Shown here: piece after piece, positions 26,801-34,800 of the stretch
Layout: each line of letters opens with the position of its first letter
Position numbering within the stretch: position 1 is the first letter of the stretch
Program-made: the position numbers and the translations under genes
Notes under the pieces: generated by a model
What the model was told of the DNA's origin: nothing
Database searches by the model: none
The model's input: the letters and a program-made list of their open reading frames with translations, nothing else
Source: Streptoalloteichus tenebrarius
Lineage (GTDB): Bacteria > Actinomycetota > Actinomycetes > Mycobacteriales > Pseudonocardiaceae
DNA length: 64,000 bases
Direction: 5' to 3'
Assembly (NCBI RefSeq): GCF_024171885.1
Contig: NZ_JAMTCP010000014.1
Span: forward strand, 1-64,000

Positions 26801-27284
26801 TCACGGCGGGGGCCGGCCGGACCTCCGGAGGGCACTGCGCCGCGGCCTTACAGTCCACATCGGACGGACACGAGCCCCGGAAGTCGAACCGCGCGCGGTG
26901 GTACCGGAGGTCGAATCCCGGGTACGGCTCCGTCCCCGGTCGACCGTAGGCGTCCGGCCTGACGACGCTCAGCTCGTAGGTGGAGGTGTCACCCCGCCGG
27001 TCGAGGGTGACGTGCGCGCGGTCGTCGACGTCGGGTTCGTCGTGGCTCTCCACGCGCACGTCGACGGCGGTGAGGCCACGGACGCGACGTCCGCCGTCGA
27101 TCCGGATGTTGGCCGGCTGGAGTTGCTTCGGCGCCTTGCCCAGGAAGGTCAGGGTGAGCGTCAGGCCGTCGTCGCCGACCTCCACGCTGTCGATGCCGTT
27201 GCGGTTCCGCGCCCGCACCCGAGCCCGGCGTCGGTCGACCCCGCACTCCACCCCGGCCCGGTCGGTCGGATCGCTGGTCGTCAT
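23817..27284 (-). CDS. eCIS baseplate J-like wedge protein (Afp11-like)
   Basis: 1155 residues from the ATG at 27284, which shares its A with the previous stop (TGATG) and follows GAGGAGGGGAG. The visible core motifs are NYTARDYESLRRLLLDRL, TLVEVLAYVGDQLSYYQDAVATE, then RLALRFGDGRHGARPPAG, AYRVGNGVAGNVGAE, AVTAADYAELAARV and GYQRGHVLAAVRAVL, all of the baseplate J type. A Cys-containing insert (SCPSDVDCKAAAQC) precedes the core. An Ala/Glu-rich low-complexity linker lies at residues ~360-395. Two recurrent GTCCACAGTGGA palindromes (24285-24297, 24835-24845) code here for STVD and STVE. Confidence 0.92.
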   Translation of the reverse strand: MTTSDPTDRAGVECGVDRRRARVRARNRNGIDSVEVGDDGLTLTLTFLGKAPKQLQPANIRIDGGRRVRGLTAVDVRVESHDEPDVDDRAHVTLDRRGDTSTYELSVVRPDAYGRPGTEPYPGFDLRYHRARFDFRGSCPSDVDCKAAAQCPPEVRPAPAVNYTARDYESLRRLLLDRLMLTVPEWVERHAPDLGVTLVEVLAYVGDQLSYYQDAVATEAYLDTARRRVSVRRHARLVDYAMHDGCNARAFVALETSRDLTLTADDFRFAAIDVSHLDPVQRPRLGPALSDEELEDLPPGTALEVFEPLVRADLTLRRAHNEIRLWTWGDAECCLPRGSTSATLRDEWVRQTADVRTSASPRRQEHDEANGDPIEAPEATEAIGEAGEAGATAEAEAEDAPTSARTHRRRALRLVPGDLLVFEEVRGPRTGSPADADPRHRQAVRLTSVTPAVDELYDQPVLEVTWDVEDALTFDLCLSARGGPDCCLIEDVSVARGNVVLVDHGRDLTACGGAPEEITVPPAPVTPPDCAPPAFGCADRREDDPAVALVQSLIRDTDERVALTPDDVRELNDVLGEPAVARAGITITLEPGQENREVVVPSLTADQNAALRALLAQVTYPPLRRPFRPVLRHAPVTQRVPFPLPEHVAAAQARLLDAVPGRVRARLEELWRQVRAGRPLTPAQLAELTVLFGEKTLAGLDVTGRPVEALRELLARRAELLGGKIQRLAVLAARASAGTVLDDGVVWEIAQSWGDTYATGLRPTSPVLTGSARAAVTTDPRQALPAVVVLAPDDRFVAVSKDTVDAADPADPVSTVERQVEWTPRRDLLSSGPRDRHFVGELEEGADGVGRLALRFGDGRHGARPPAGATLEVAYRVGNGVAGNVGAEAIAHLVLCCAAPALREASGEGDDTRSGGVTRVRNPIAATGGVEPESMNEVRQLAPLAPRRRLLRAVTAADYAELAARVAGVRRAAAEIRWTGVGREVRVAVVPTTDPLSTVDRSAQPTPALLDAVARELDRYRRIGHDVAVRPARLVPLDVELTLCVAPGYQRGHVLAAVRAVLGSGVLPDGRPGLFHPDLLGFGEPVRASRLVAAAAAVPGVVSARVTRLRRRFGLDRGELADGLLRLGPLEIAQLDNDPDRPENGRLSLMIGGGR

Positions 27285-27706
27285 CACACTCCCCTCCTCT
27301 CGAACACGTCGTCGCGGCGGGTCCCGGTGGGCAGGACGACGTAGCCGAGGTGGACCCGGACCACGGTGTCCTCGCTGACCACCTCCAGCGACGCGATCTC
27401 GATGACGTCGCCGAGCCACCGCTGGAGGCTGGCCTGGACCGAGAGCTGGAGCGCGGAGGCGAACTCCGGGCTGGTGGGCGCGAACACCAGGTCGAGCAGG
27501 CCGCAACCGAAGTCCGGGCGCATGACGCGTTCCCCCGGGCTGGTGAACAGCAACTGCTCGATCATGTCGCGGACGTGGTCGTCGTACCCGACCTCGGCGG
27601 TGCGGCCCCTGCTGTCCACGCGGAACGGGAAGGCCAGGTCGGTGCGTCCCGGCCCGGTCCTGGCCGGCGCGGGGTCCACCCGCCGTCGCGTGGAGCGCCC
27701 GCTCAC
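27284..27706 (-). CDS. gp25-like baseplate protein (Afp9-like)
   Basis: 140 residues from the GTG at 27706, overlapping the previous stop by 4 bp. It has the gp25/GPW lysozyme-like wedge pattern: VRDMIEQLLFTSPGERVMRPDFGCGL, LLDLVFAP and RWLGDVIEIASLEV. gp25 links the inner baseplate to the tube and sheath. The N-terminal ~25 residues are basic and probably disordered. Confidence 0.92.
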   Translation of the reverse strand: MSGRSTRRRVDPAPARTGPGRTDLAFPFRVDSRGRTAEVGYDDHVRDMIEQLLFTSPGERVMRPDFGCGLLDLVFAPTSPEFASALQLSVQASLQRWLGDVIEIASLEVVSEDTVVRVHLGYVVLPTGTRRDDVFERRGV

Positions 27707-28035
27707 TGGCCCACCGCCCGTTGTTGGACCACCACGACGTGCGGGGCTCCCTGCGGGATCCGCTCCGCGCTCTGGCACAGCCCGACCGAGCCGTCCAGGA
27801 TCGCGGGCGACCCGTTGACCCTGATCCGGCCGGAGGGAGTCACCCAGCGCACGGTGACGCAGGGCTGCGGCTTGGAGCCGACGGTGAAGCCGCATCCCGT
27901 GACCGCGTGGACGTCGGCCAGCGTGGCCACCGGCTGTCCGCCGACGAGCACGCGGGACTGGGACGGCGAGACCGTGACCTGCCCGCCGTGGGGGCAGGTC
28001 ACCGTGGCGTTGACGTGCAGGAGGTTTCCGGGCAC
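27703..28035 (-). CDS. PAAR-like spike-tip protein (Afp10-like)
   Basis: 110 residues from the ATG at 28035. The sequence shows TCPHGGQVTVSPSQSRVLVGG, LADVHAVTGCGF, PCVTVRW and VNGSPAILDGS, a pattern of short beta strands with conserved Cys/His as in PAAR-like tip proteins that sharpen the spike and may bind a metal. It lies between the OB-fold spike and gp25, the expected place in eCIS order. Confidence 0.8.
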   Translation of the reverse strand: MPGNLLHVNATVTCPHGGQVTVSPSQSRVLVGGQPVATLADVHAVTGCGFTVGSKPQPCVTVRWVTPSGRIRVNGSPAILDGSVGLCQSAERIPQGAPHVVVVQQRAVGQ

Positions 28036-28048
28036 TGCTTCTCCCCCC

Positions 28049-28564
28049 TCAGGTCACGACCAGCGCGCCCTGGTTGACGGTGACGGTCCCGCCGACCAGC
28101 GAGATGGACGCGCCCTGGCCGGTGGTGATGACGATTCCCTTGTCGCTGACGGACAACATCGCGCCGGAGGCGGTCTTCAGGGTGATGCCCATGCCGCCCG
28201 GCTGGTCGGACAGCACGACGGTGTGCTGTCCCGTCGTCTGGAGCACGATGTTCGGCGACTGCGGCGGCCCGGTGTGCGCCAGGGGCGGCACCTCGGCGGC
28301 CGAGCCGTACCAGCAGCCGCTCCAGATCGGGTAGTTCACGTCGCCCTGCTCGAACTCGATCCACACCCCCGCGCCCACCGGCGGCACGACGTACTGGCCC
28401 ATGCCCGGCCCGGCGACGGGGAGGCACGGCATCGCCCACGAGGACGGGGTGTTGCCCAGCACGTCGGGCACCTGGGCCTGGATGCGGGCCAGCCGCATCG
28501 GGTCCACATTGGTCACGACCGTGCCCCGGTACTTGCCGAGGTACCGGTTGGGTTCTGGGCTCAT
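28049..28564 (-). CDS. gp5-like spike protein (VgrG OB-fold half)
   Basis: 171 residues. KYRGTVVTNVDPMRLARIQAQVPDV followed by MPCLPVAGPGMGQYVVPPVGAGVWIEFEQGD and PIWSGCWYG is the gp5/baseplate V OB-fold. The C-terminus is a short beta-prism repeat (IVLQTTGQHTVVLSD, GIVITTGQGASISLVGG). In T6SS and Afp8 the hub and OB-fold halves are fused as VgrG; here they are separate genes 104 bp apart. Confidence 0.9.
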   Translation of the reverse strand: MSPEPNRYLGKYRGTVVTNVDPMRLARIQAQVPDVLGNTPSSWAMPCLPVAGPGMGQYVVPPVGAGVWIEFEQGDVNYPIWSGCWYGSAAEVPPLAHTGPPQSPNIVLQTTGQHTVVLSDQPGGMGITLKTASGAMLSVSDKGIVITTGQGASISLVGGTVTVNQGALVVT

Positions 28565-28668
28565 CGGCTTCCTCCGGCTCGTCGGGTGGGTCGGTGGGTC
28601 GGCTCGTCGGGCGGCTCACTCAGCGGCGGGCGGATTCAAGGGCGGGCGGATTCAGGGCGCGGGCGGGC

Positions 28669-29799
28669 TCAGGGGCGGACGGTCGGGTGCAGCGGGATCA
28701 GGCCCTCGCGGGCGAGGGTGAAGTTCTGGGTGTAGGAACCGCGCTGGAGGTTGTGGGTGACGCTCTTGACGTAGTAGAGGCCGTCGTAGGCGATGCCGGC
28801 CCCGCGCACGCCCACCAGCTCGCGCGGGCGGAGCACGTGCCCGTAGCGGACCACGTCAAGCTGGCCCGACCCGGAGACCGCGTCCGCCGACTCGGCCGCC
28901 ATGGCCAGGGTCTGGGCCAGCGCCTGCGGCGTGTCCTTCTTGGCGGTGTCGGCGACGACCTTCTTCCGCAACGCGGGCGCGGGGCGGACGGTCAACGGCG
29001 GGCGCAGGACGCTCACCTCGGGGACGGGCAGCGGGGCGGCCACCCTGGTCGCCGGGATCTGCACCCTGGCCATCGGCTCCTCGCGCGCCGACCCGTCGAG
29101 CCCGAACGTCATTTGGTCCACTGTGGACAGACCATCGGCGTTGACCGTGAGCGCCGGCTGGGGAACCCCGAGCCGCACCTCCGGCCCCCAGTAGCCCCGG
29201 CTCACCCCCGGCGCGGGGCCGGGGTCGAGGTAGAAGACGTAGCCGTTGGCCTTGGCCAGCTCGGTCAGGTACCCGAGGTCCGTGCCCTTCTGGAACTCGA
29301 TGCGCTGGGTCGGCATCGGGGCCTGCGGGAACAGCTCGGGGATCACCAGCGGGGTGATGCCGTAGCCCGCGTACCGCGCGATGATCGCGGACACCCGCGC
29401 GGCCGGCGGCATCGCGGGGAACGGCACGCCCTCCCGCTCCTCCAGGTCCATCAACACGGTCAGGTCCTCGCCGGTGACCGTGAGGGTGGACTGACCGGGC
29501 TGGTTGCTGACGCCGACCTCCTGCCGGACGCAGATCCCGTCCATGAGCACCGTGGGGGTTCCGCGTACCGTCACCACCAGGACCACGCGCGTCGGCGGGT
29601 CGAAGAACCCCGCTGGTAACAACGTGGTGCGGATCAGGCCCCTGGTCGACAGGTCGAAGGAGAGCTGGAACCCGCTGCGCTGCCCCGCCGTCACCGTCAC
29701 CTGCGCGGACAGCAACGCGTCGGTGACCGGTCTGGGCACGGGCGCGGGAATGCGCGGTCCCATCAGCAGGGTGAGGTGGATCGGCGCCAGGTCGGCCAT
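28669..29799 (-). CDS. gp27-like baseplate hub protein
   Basis: 376 residues. LLMGPRIPAPVPRPVTDALLSAQV, SGFQLSFDLSTR and GTDLGYLTELAKANGYVFYLDPGP are the hub pattern of phage late-control D/gp27 proteins. The C-terminus has YYVKSVTHNLQRGSYTQNFTL, also typical. It forms the trimeric hub between tube and spike. One palindrome site (29116-29128) encodes the STVD in DGLSTVDQM. The stop and upstream LysM gene are separated by 3 nt. Confidence 0.9.
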   Translation of the reverse strand: MADLAPIHLTLLMGPRIPAPVPRPVTDALLSAQVTVTAGQRSGFQLSFDLSTRGLIRTTLLPAGFFDPPTRVVLVVTVRGTPTVLMDGICVRQEVGVSNQPGQSTLTVTGEDLTVLMDLEEREGVPFPAMPPAARVSAIIARYAGYGITPLVIPELFPQAPMPTQRIEFQKGTDLGYLTELAKANGYVFYLDPGPAPGVSRGYWGPEVRLGVPQPALTVNADGLSTVDQMTFGLDGSAREEPMARVQIPATRVAAPLPVPEVSVLRPPLTVRPAPALRKKVVADTAKKDTPQALAQTLAMAAESADAVSGSGQLDVVRYGHVLRPRELVGVRGAGIAYDGLYYVKSVTHNLQRGSYTQNFTLAREGLIPLHPTVRP

Positions 29800-29802
29800 G
29801 TG

Positions 29803-30153
29803 CTACCCCTCCGCCGGGGCCGGCACGCCCGCCGGCAACGTGACGCGCAGCCGACGGCCGGGAACCTCGGTCAGCTCGCGGGGGTGCAGCACCCCGTTGG
29901 CGTCGGCGATCCGCCACCACTGCCCGGCATCGCCGAAGTGCCGATCCGCCACCAGTTCCGGCCGTTCGCCCTCGCTGACGACGTGGTCGGCGATCGCGGT
30001 GAACTCGCCGGGGTCGGGTAACAGACGGCGGCCCACATAAGGAATCCGACGACCGTCCGGCGTCACGTGCACCGAGGGCGCCACGTCGTGGTAGCGGCTG
30101 GTGCGCGGGTACGACGACGGCGTGGGCAGGGCGTCCAACGGGTTCACGGTCAT
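29803..30153 (-). CDS. LysM-like eCIS baseplate protein
   Basis: 116 residues from the ATG at 30153, which follows AGGAAGGAAG. The C-terminal half (FTAIADHVVSEGERPELVADRHFGD, then WRIADANGVLHPRELTEVPG) is a short LysM-type module, as in gp53/tail X-like wedge proteins. In eCIS loci such a protein sits between the tube adaptor and the hub, as it does here. Confidence 0.85.
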   Translation of the reverse strand: MTVNPLDALPTPSSYPRTSRYHDVAPSVHVTPDGRRIPYVGRRLLPDPGEFTAIADHVVSEGERPELVADRHFGDAGQWWRIADANGVLHPRELTEVPGRRLRVTLPAGVPAPAEG

Positions 30154-30170
30154 CGGTTCTTCCTTCCTGA

Positions 30171-30200
30171 CGCCCCTCGGCGCCCCTCGGCGCCCCTCGG
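30171..30200. repeat. Three 10-bp repeats between eCIS genes
   Basis: CGCCCCTCGG occurs three times in direct succession in the 62-bp gap between the tube adaptor and the LysM gene. Confidence 0.75.
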
Positions 30201-30215
30201 CGTCGGTAGACGCCG

Positions 30216-30851
30216 CTAGAGGCCGCGCAGGCCCAACGACTCCAGCCGCCCGGCCGACGACCGGACGTACCGCTCCTTCTGGGACAGGTGGGCGAGGTAC
30301 AGCTCGGATCCCCGGTGCCCGGCCGGCAGGTCGTTGACGGACAACACCCGCAGTCCCACGCCCACGGAGGCCCGGATGGGGTTGAGGTCGGCGTCGAACG
30401 CCTCCTCGGTGACGGTCAGCTCGGTGAGCCGCACCGGCATGACGCGCCGGGCTCCCCACACGAACAGCGTCAGCGGGCTCTCGATCGGCGTGATCTCCAG
30501 CGTTCCCGCCGCGGCCAGCGCCTGGTTCGCCCGCAGCCGGCCGCTGGTCGGGTGGACCAGCATCTCCAGGTCCGCGAGCTGCGGGTGGATGCCGTCGGGG
30601 GCGGGGACGTCGAGCTGGTCGGTCGCGTCGATCTCGGCGACGAACTTCCACGTCTCCACCGCCGGGCCCTTGAGCCGCAGCGCCTCGGTCCGGTCACCCT
30701 GGTCCGCGCCGGCGGCCTGCGGGGCCAGCGACCGCTCCAGCGTGTCCGGGTTGAACTGGAGCACGATGACCCGCTGCGGCGTCCCCCGCTCCGGGTCCAC
30801 GATGACGATCCCCGCCCGCACCGGCTTCCGCAGATCCGCATACCTCGTCAC
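30216..30851 (-). CDS. eCIS tube-adaptor protein (Afp7-like)
   Basis: 211 residues from the GTG at 30851, overlapping the upstream stop by 4 bp. The defining stretch is VIVLQFNPDTLERSL near residue 30. PLTLFVWGARRVMPVRLTELTVTEEAFD follows and then NPIRASVGVGLRVL, the usual CIS tube-protein pattern. In Afp/PVC this protein joins the inner tube to the spike hub. Its start lies inside the chain of coupled small genes behind the giant core protein. Confidence 0.88.
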   Translation of the reverse strand: MTRYADLRKPVRAGIVIVDPERGTPQRVIVLQFNPDTLERSLAPQAAGADQGDRTEALRLKGPAVETWKFVAEIDATDQLDVPAPDGIHPQLADLEMLVHPTSGRLRANQALAAAGTLEITPIESPLTLFVWGARRVMPVRLTELTVTEEAFDADLNPIRASVGVGLRVLSVNDLPAGHRGSELYLAHLSQKERYVRSSAGRLESLGLRGL

Positions 30852-31123
30852 GTCCGCCCCCTCCGAGACTCCCTGGACACGCGCACGGCAGGTCCGCACT
30901 CCTCTTCCAGGGGAAGCGGATGCCAGCGGTCCAGGTCGTCGGTGATCTCGAACCGGTGGAGTCGGGACAGCCACGGATCCTCGGCACAGGCAGTCACCCG
31001 GTTCGTCGCAGGAAGATCGCGGAGGAGAAGCCGGCGGATTCTTTCGCTGCTGACATCCGTCTCACCTTTCTGGCCAACGACGACGGTCTCAACCGCCAGG
31101 CGCGAAAGGCAGCCGCTGCTCAT
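30848..31123 (-). CDS. 91-aa protein with N-terminal similarity to the HEAT-like gene
   Basis: 91 residues from the ATG at 31123, coupled by ATGA to the previous ORF and by GTGA to the next gene. Residues ~26-50 (SSERIRRLLLRDLPATNRV, then ACAEDPW) align with the N-terminus of the protein encoded at 31242-31850 (SSELSRRLVLREFPADDEV, then AYAEARGW), about half identical. The alignment continues upstream into the ribosome site: AGGTGAG then ACG here, AGGTGAG then ATG there. So this copy appears to have lost its original ATG (now ACG at 31060) and been rescued by an upstream start. It is either a small functional adaptor or a decaying duplicate. No known domain. Confidence 0.55.
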   Translation of the reverse strand: MSSGCLSRLAVETVVVGQKGETDVSSERIRRLLLRDLPATNRVTACAEDPWLSRLHRFEITDDLDRWHPLPLEEECGPAVRVSRESRRGRT

Positions 31124-31245
31124 GGCCCCACCACACCGACACGCTGGCGGACCATGAGCGTCTGGTCCGGCCGTGGCCGCCCAGTCGTCGGGTGCACCCA
31201 CATCTCCCGGGCGGCCTGCTTCCCCGGGTCCGCGTGTCCCGTCAC
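31120..31245 (-). CDS. 41-aa coupled ORF in the eCIS operon
   Basis: A 41-codon ORF, GTG at 31245 to TGA at 31120, linked by 4-bp overlaps to both neighbours (GTGA upstream, ATGA downstream). The peptide is basic and without motif (ends VRQRVGVVGP). The double overlap fits the coupling pattern of this operon and is the main reason to list it. It may serve only to pass ribosomes along. Confidence 0.4.
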   Translation of the reverse strand: MTGHADPGKQAAREMWVHPTTGRPRPDQTLMVRQRVGVVGP

Positions 31246-31850
31246 GGCTCCCCCACCCCCGCCTCGTCGTACGTCGCGAGCATGTCCTCAGCCGTCTCGC
31301 GGACCGCCTGGTCCTCGTCCGTGGCGAGGACGTGGCGCAGGAGCGGCCGGTACTGGGGCCAGGGGGTGTGCAGCATCGCCCAGATCGCGAGCCGACGCAC
31401 GTCCGGTTCCGGGTGCCGGAGGACGTCCGCCACGCGTGCCACCACCCGGTCGTCGGGCTCGGGCGGCGCGCCGAGGGTGAGCCGGTTGACGGCACGCGCC
31501 AGCTCGTCGGGGTCCCGCTCCCGCTCGACGGCCGAGAGCAGTTCCTCCAGAGGGATGACGTCGAGATCGCGGGCCATACCGGACAGCAGGTGCTCGGCCC
31601 GTTCCGGATCGCCCGCCTCGACCTGCACGAAGCAGTTCCACGTCAACCCGTCCTCGACGTAGAGCAGGACGACATCCGGTTCCACCTCCCAGGTCATCTC
31701 CACGATGGTCTCGCCGAAGCTCTCGCCCTCGGTCTGCTCGGTGCGACCGAGGTACCGCCAGCCCCGGGCTTCGGCGTAGGCGCCCACCTCGTCGTCGGCG
31801 GGGAACTCCCGGAGGACGAGGCGGCGGGACAGCTCACTACTGGTGTTCAT
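31242..31850 (-). CDS. HEAT-like repeat protein next to the giant core protein; immunity or adaptor candidate
   Basis: 202 residues from the ATG at 31850, one nt after the giant gene's stop, whose last codons form the ribosome site AGGTGAG. The N-terminal ~90 residues are mixed alpha/beta (WRYLGRTEQTEGESFGETIVEM, VVLLYVEDGLTWNCFVQVE). The C-terminal half is helical, with HEAT-like repeats (RVADVLRHPEPDVRRLAIWAML, then PLLRHVLATDEDQAVRETAEDML). Acidic overall. Location directly after a modular toxin-like protein is where immunity or loading-adaptor genes sit. No direct evidence distinguishes these roles. Confidence 0.65.
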   Translation of the reverse strand: MNTSSELSRRLVLREFPADDEVGAYAEARGWRYLGRTEQTEGESFGETIVEMTWEVEPDVVLLYVEDGLTWNCFVQVEAGDPERAEHLLSGMARDLDVIPLEELLSAVERERDPDELARAVNRLTLGAPPEPDDRVVARVADVLRHPEPDVRRLAIWAMLHTPWPQYRPLLRHVLATDEDQAVRETAEDMLATYDEAGVGEP

Positions 31851-31851
31851 C

Positions 31852-34800
31852 TCACCTGCTCAGCACGGACAGTGGATGGGTGGCCGCGTAGTCGGCCGGC
31901 ACGGCGTAGATCCGGTGTAATCGTTCCCGAACCTGCGCCATCAGAGCGCGCTCCCGCTCCTCGGCGGTGCCCTCGTTCAGGCTTCGGAGGTCGCGCAGAC
32001 TCTCCACCCACAGTTTGATCATTTCTACCTCCGCCCGCATGAGCGTCTGCGCCTTCGCGGTCAGCGTCCCCCTCCGCACCAGATAGTCGTGGAGGTCGTC
32101 CGCGGCGCGCTGGGCTCCTGGCGGAGCCATCGGGAGCCGCCGCACCGCCTCCGGCAACGACATCCGCTGCCGCTGGACCAGGTCCAGGGCCATGGCGTGG
32201 GTCGCGGCGGCGGCGACGTTGCGGTGGGACTCCTGGAAGACGACCCAGGTCGCGAGCTGCGCGGACTCCTGGGCGTACCGGCCATGAGGCACCTGGCCCC
32301 GCAGGAGGCCCATCGCTCCGACGGCGAGCGCCTGTTGCTGCCCTGGCCGGGTCAGCCTCGCGAAGAGTCGCAGCTCCTCGTAGTTCAACGCCTTCTCCTG
32401 GGTCTGTCGGGGCTTCCGGAACAGCCTGCGCATGAGCACCAGGCGGTTCCGGGACTCCGGGACGACACCGCGCGGCGGCGCCGGTTGACGGCGGCGCACC
32501 TCGATCGGGTCCTGGCCGGCCCGCTCGAAGCTGATGACGTCCTGCCTCCCGCGTCCCAGTGCCGGGAGCGACCGGAAGTGCGCGAGAACCTGGCCACCGG
32601 GTGTTCCCTCGGGGATGACCTGGTTGGGCCTCCCGGTCTGGGGGTGGGGCCGCTGCACGACCTGTTGATGGGCGGGCACCTGCCGCTGTCGTCGCATCCC
32701 GGAGCGGACGATCTCTCCCGACACCTGGCGGACGAACAGCAGGAGGCGGTCGACGTCGACCGTGACACCCGCGATGACCTCCGAACCCGGGTTGAGGAAG
32801 GCGCGGATGTCGAAGGCGCGCCCGCTCCCCATCTCCAGGCGGGTGAGGCGGTACCAGGCGCGCAGCGCCGCCAGCGTCGCCCGCAGCAGGACGCCGCGAA
32901 TCCCCATCCGGAGGAGGCGTTGGAGGCGGGGGCGGATGCGGGCGACGATGAGGTCGAGGCGGCGTTGCTTGGCGGCCGGGGAGTTTTGCCGCTCGTGGTC
33001 GCGGCGGCGTTGGGCCTGGCGGCGGCGGAGCCGGTCGCGGAGGCGGTCGCGCGTGCGGCGGTAGCCGTCGCGGAGCCGGCGGGCGCCGTTGGTGAGGGCG
33101 CGGCCGATCCGGGTGCTGGCGAGGCGGCGGCCGAGGGCGCGGCCGGCGGCGCGGACCCTGCGGAGTCCACTTCGGACAGCACCGCGCATCTGGTCCCACC
33201 GCTGGCGGAGGGGGCTCGCCGGGCGGGTGGGGCGACTCGGGCGCGCGGGACGGGGCCGGCCTCGCCCGGCCACGGGGCGTTGTCCGGTGGCGCGCGCTGG
33301 TTCGACCCGGCGTGTGGTGTCTCGGCGTCCCGCGACCCGGCCCCGCGTGCCAGCCGTCGGGGTGCCGGGACGACGCCGGGCGCCGACTCCGGTGCGGGCG
33401 CGCGGGGGACGTAATGCCTGGCTGGCGGCGCGTAAGCCCTGGCGGGCGCGATTGACGGTCTGGCCTGCCGCCCGGCGTGCGCCACGACCGGCGCGCGTCA
33501 GGCCACGCATGATCTTCTGGGCGATGCCGCGCAGCGAGCGGCCGACGCCCTTCGCCGCCGCGGCCAGCCGGGTCATCAGGAAGTTGCTGACGAAGTCCAG
33601 CAGCGCCACCACACCGGTGGCGACGGCCTGCGCGAACAGGGGGGCCGCCGTGCCGGAGCGGACGGCCTTCAGGAACGCCATGAACGCGCCGATCGCGGCG
33701 ATGATCCGGCTGATCGTCCCCCAGGCGGCGACCAGGCCCTGCACGATCGCGAGGACGGCCCCGGCGGCCGGGACGATCAGCGAGATCAGGCGCTCGATGA
33801 CGATCGAGACCAGGATGCCGGGCAGCGCGGAGACGAGGGCCTCCCAGACCATGCGACCGATGCGGGCCATCGAGAAGCAGCCGCGGATCAGGACGTCCAT
33901 GACCGCGCGGCCGAGCCCGAGGATCTGCTCGACCTTGTCGGTGAACCACTGGCGGACCGCGGTCTTCACCGCGTCCCACAGGTGGTCCCGGATGCCGTCG
34001 CGGGCCGCCACGCCGAGTTTGCCCAGCCAGCCGCCGGGGTCGGGGGCGATGTCGGCGACCAGGGCGGCGAACTCCCCGAGGAGCTGGATCGCGGCCCTGG
34101 CGAACTCGATCGCGGCGTTCACGGCGGAGCGCACGACCTCGACGGCGGCCCTGAGGCCGGCCTCCAGCGCGTCAAGCAGCCTGGTCAGCCCCTCGGCGAG
34201 CAGGTTGAGCAGGGCGGTCACACCGGCCTTGAGGTCGTCGGCGATGCGGTTGACCGTCGCGATCGCCGCGTCCCGTACCTCCTCGATCCCGCGTCGGATG
34301 CGCGCGGCCAGTTCGGGGAAGAAGACCGCCAGCCCGTCGCAGAGTTTGATCAACGCGTCGGCGAGGGTGTTGATCAGCCCGACGACGATGTCGCGGGCGG
34401 CGTCGATGAGCCGGGTGACGAACTCGGTGAAGCCGTTGATGATGCCGGTGACGACCCGTCGCGCCGCCTCGAAGACGGCGGTGACGGCCTCGACGAGCGC
34501 GTCGAAGAACTGCTCCACTTTGGACGAGATCCAGCCGAGGATGCCCTCGGACTCGCGTTGCTTGCGCTCTCGCTCCTTGCGGGCCTTCTCCTCGGCCTTC
34601 TCCCGCTCCTGACGGATGCGGTCGTTGTCCTCCTGCTTCCGGCGTTCGCTCTCGCGGTCGGTCTCGGTGCGCTTGCGCTCGATGTCGCCGCGCGTGCGGG
34701 TGTGCTCGGCCCCGGCCTTGTCGTTCGCCTCGCCGACCGCCCGGTCCTGTTCGGTCCGCCACTCCTCACGGCGCGCACGGGACTCCTCGGCGACCCGGCC

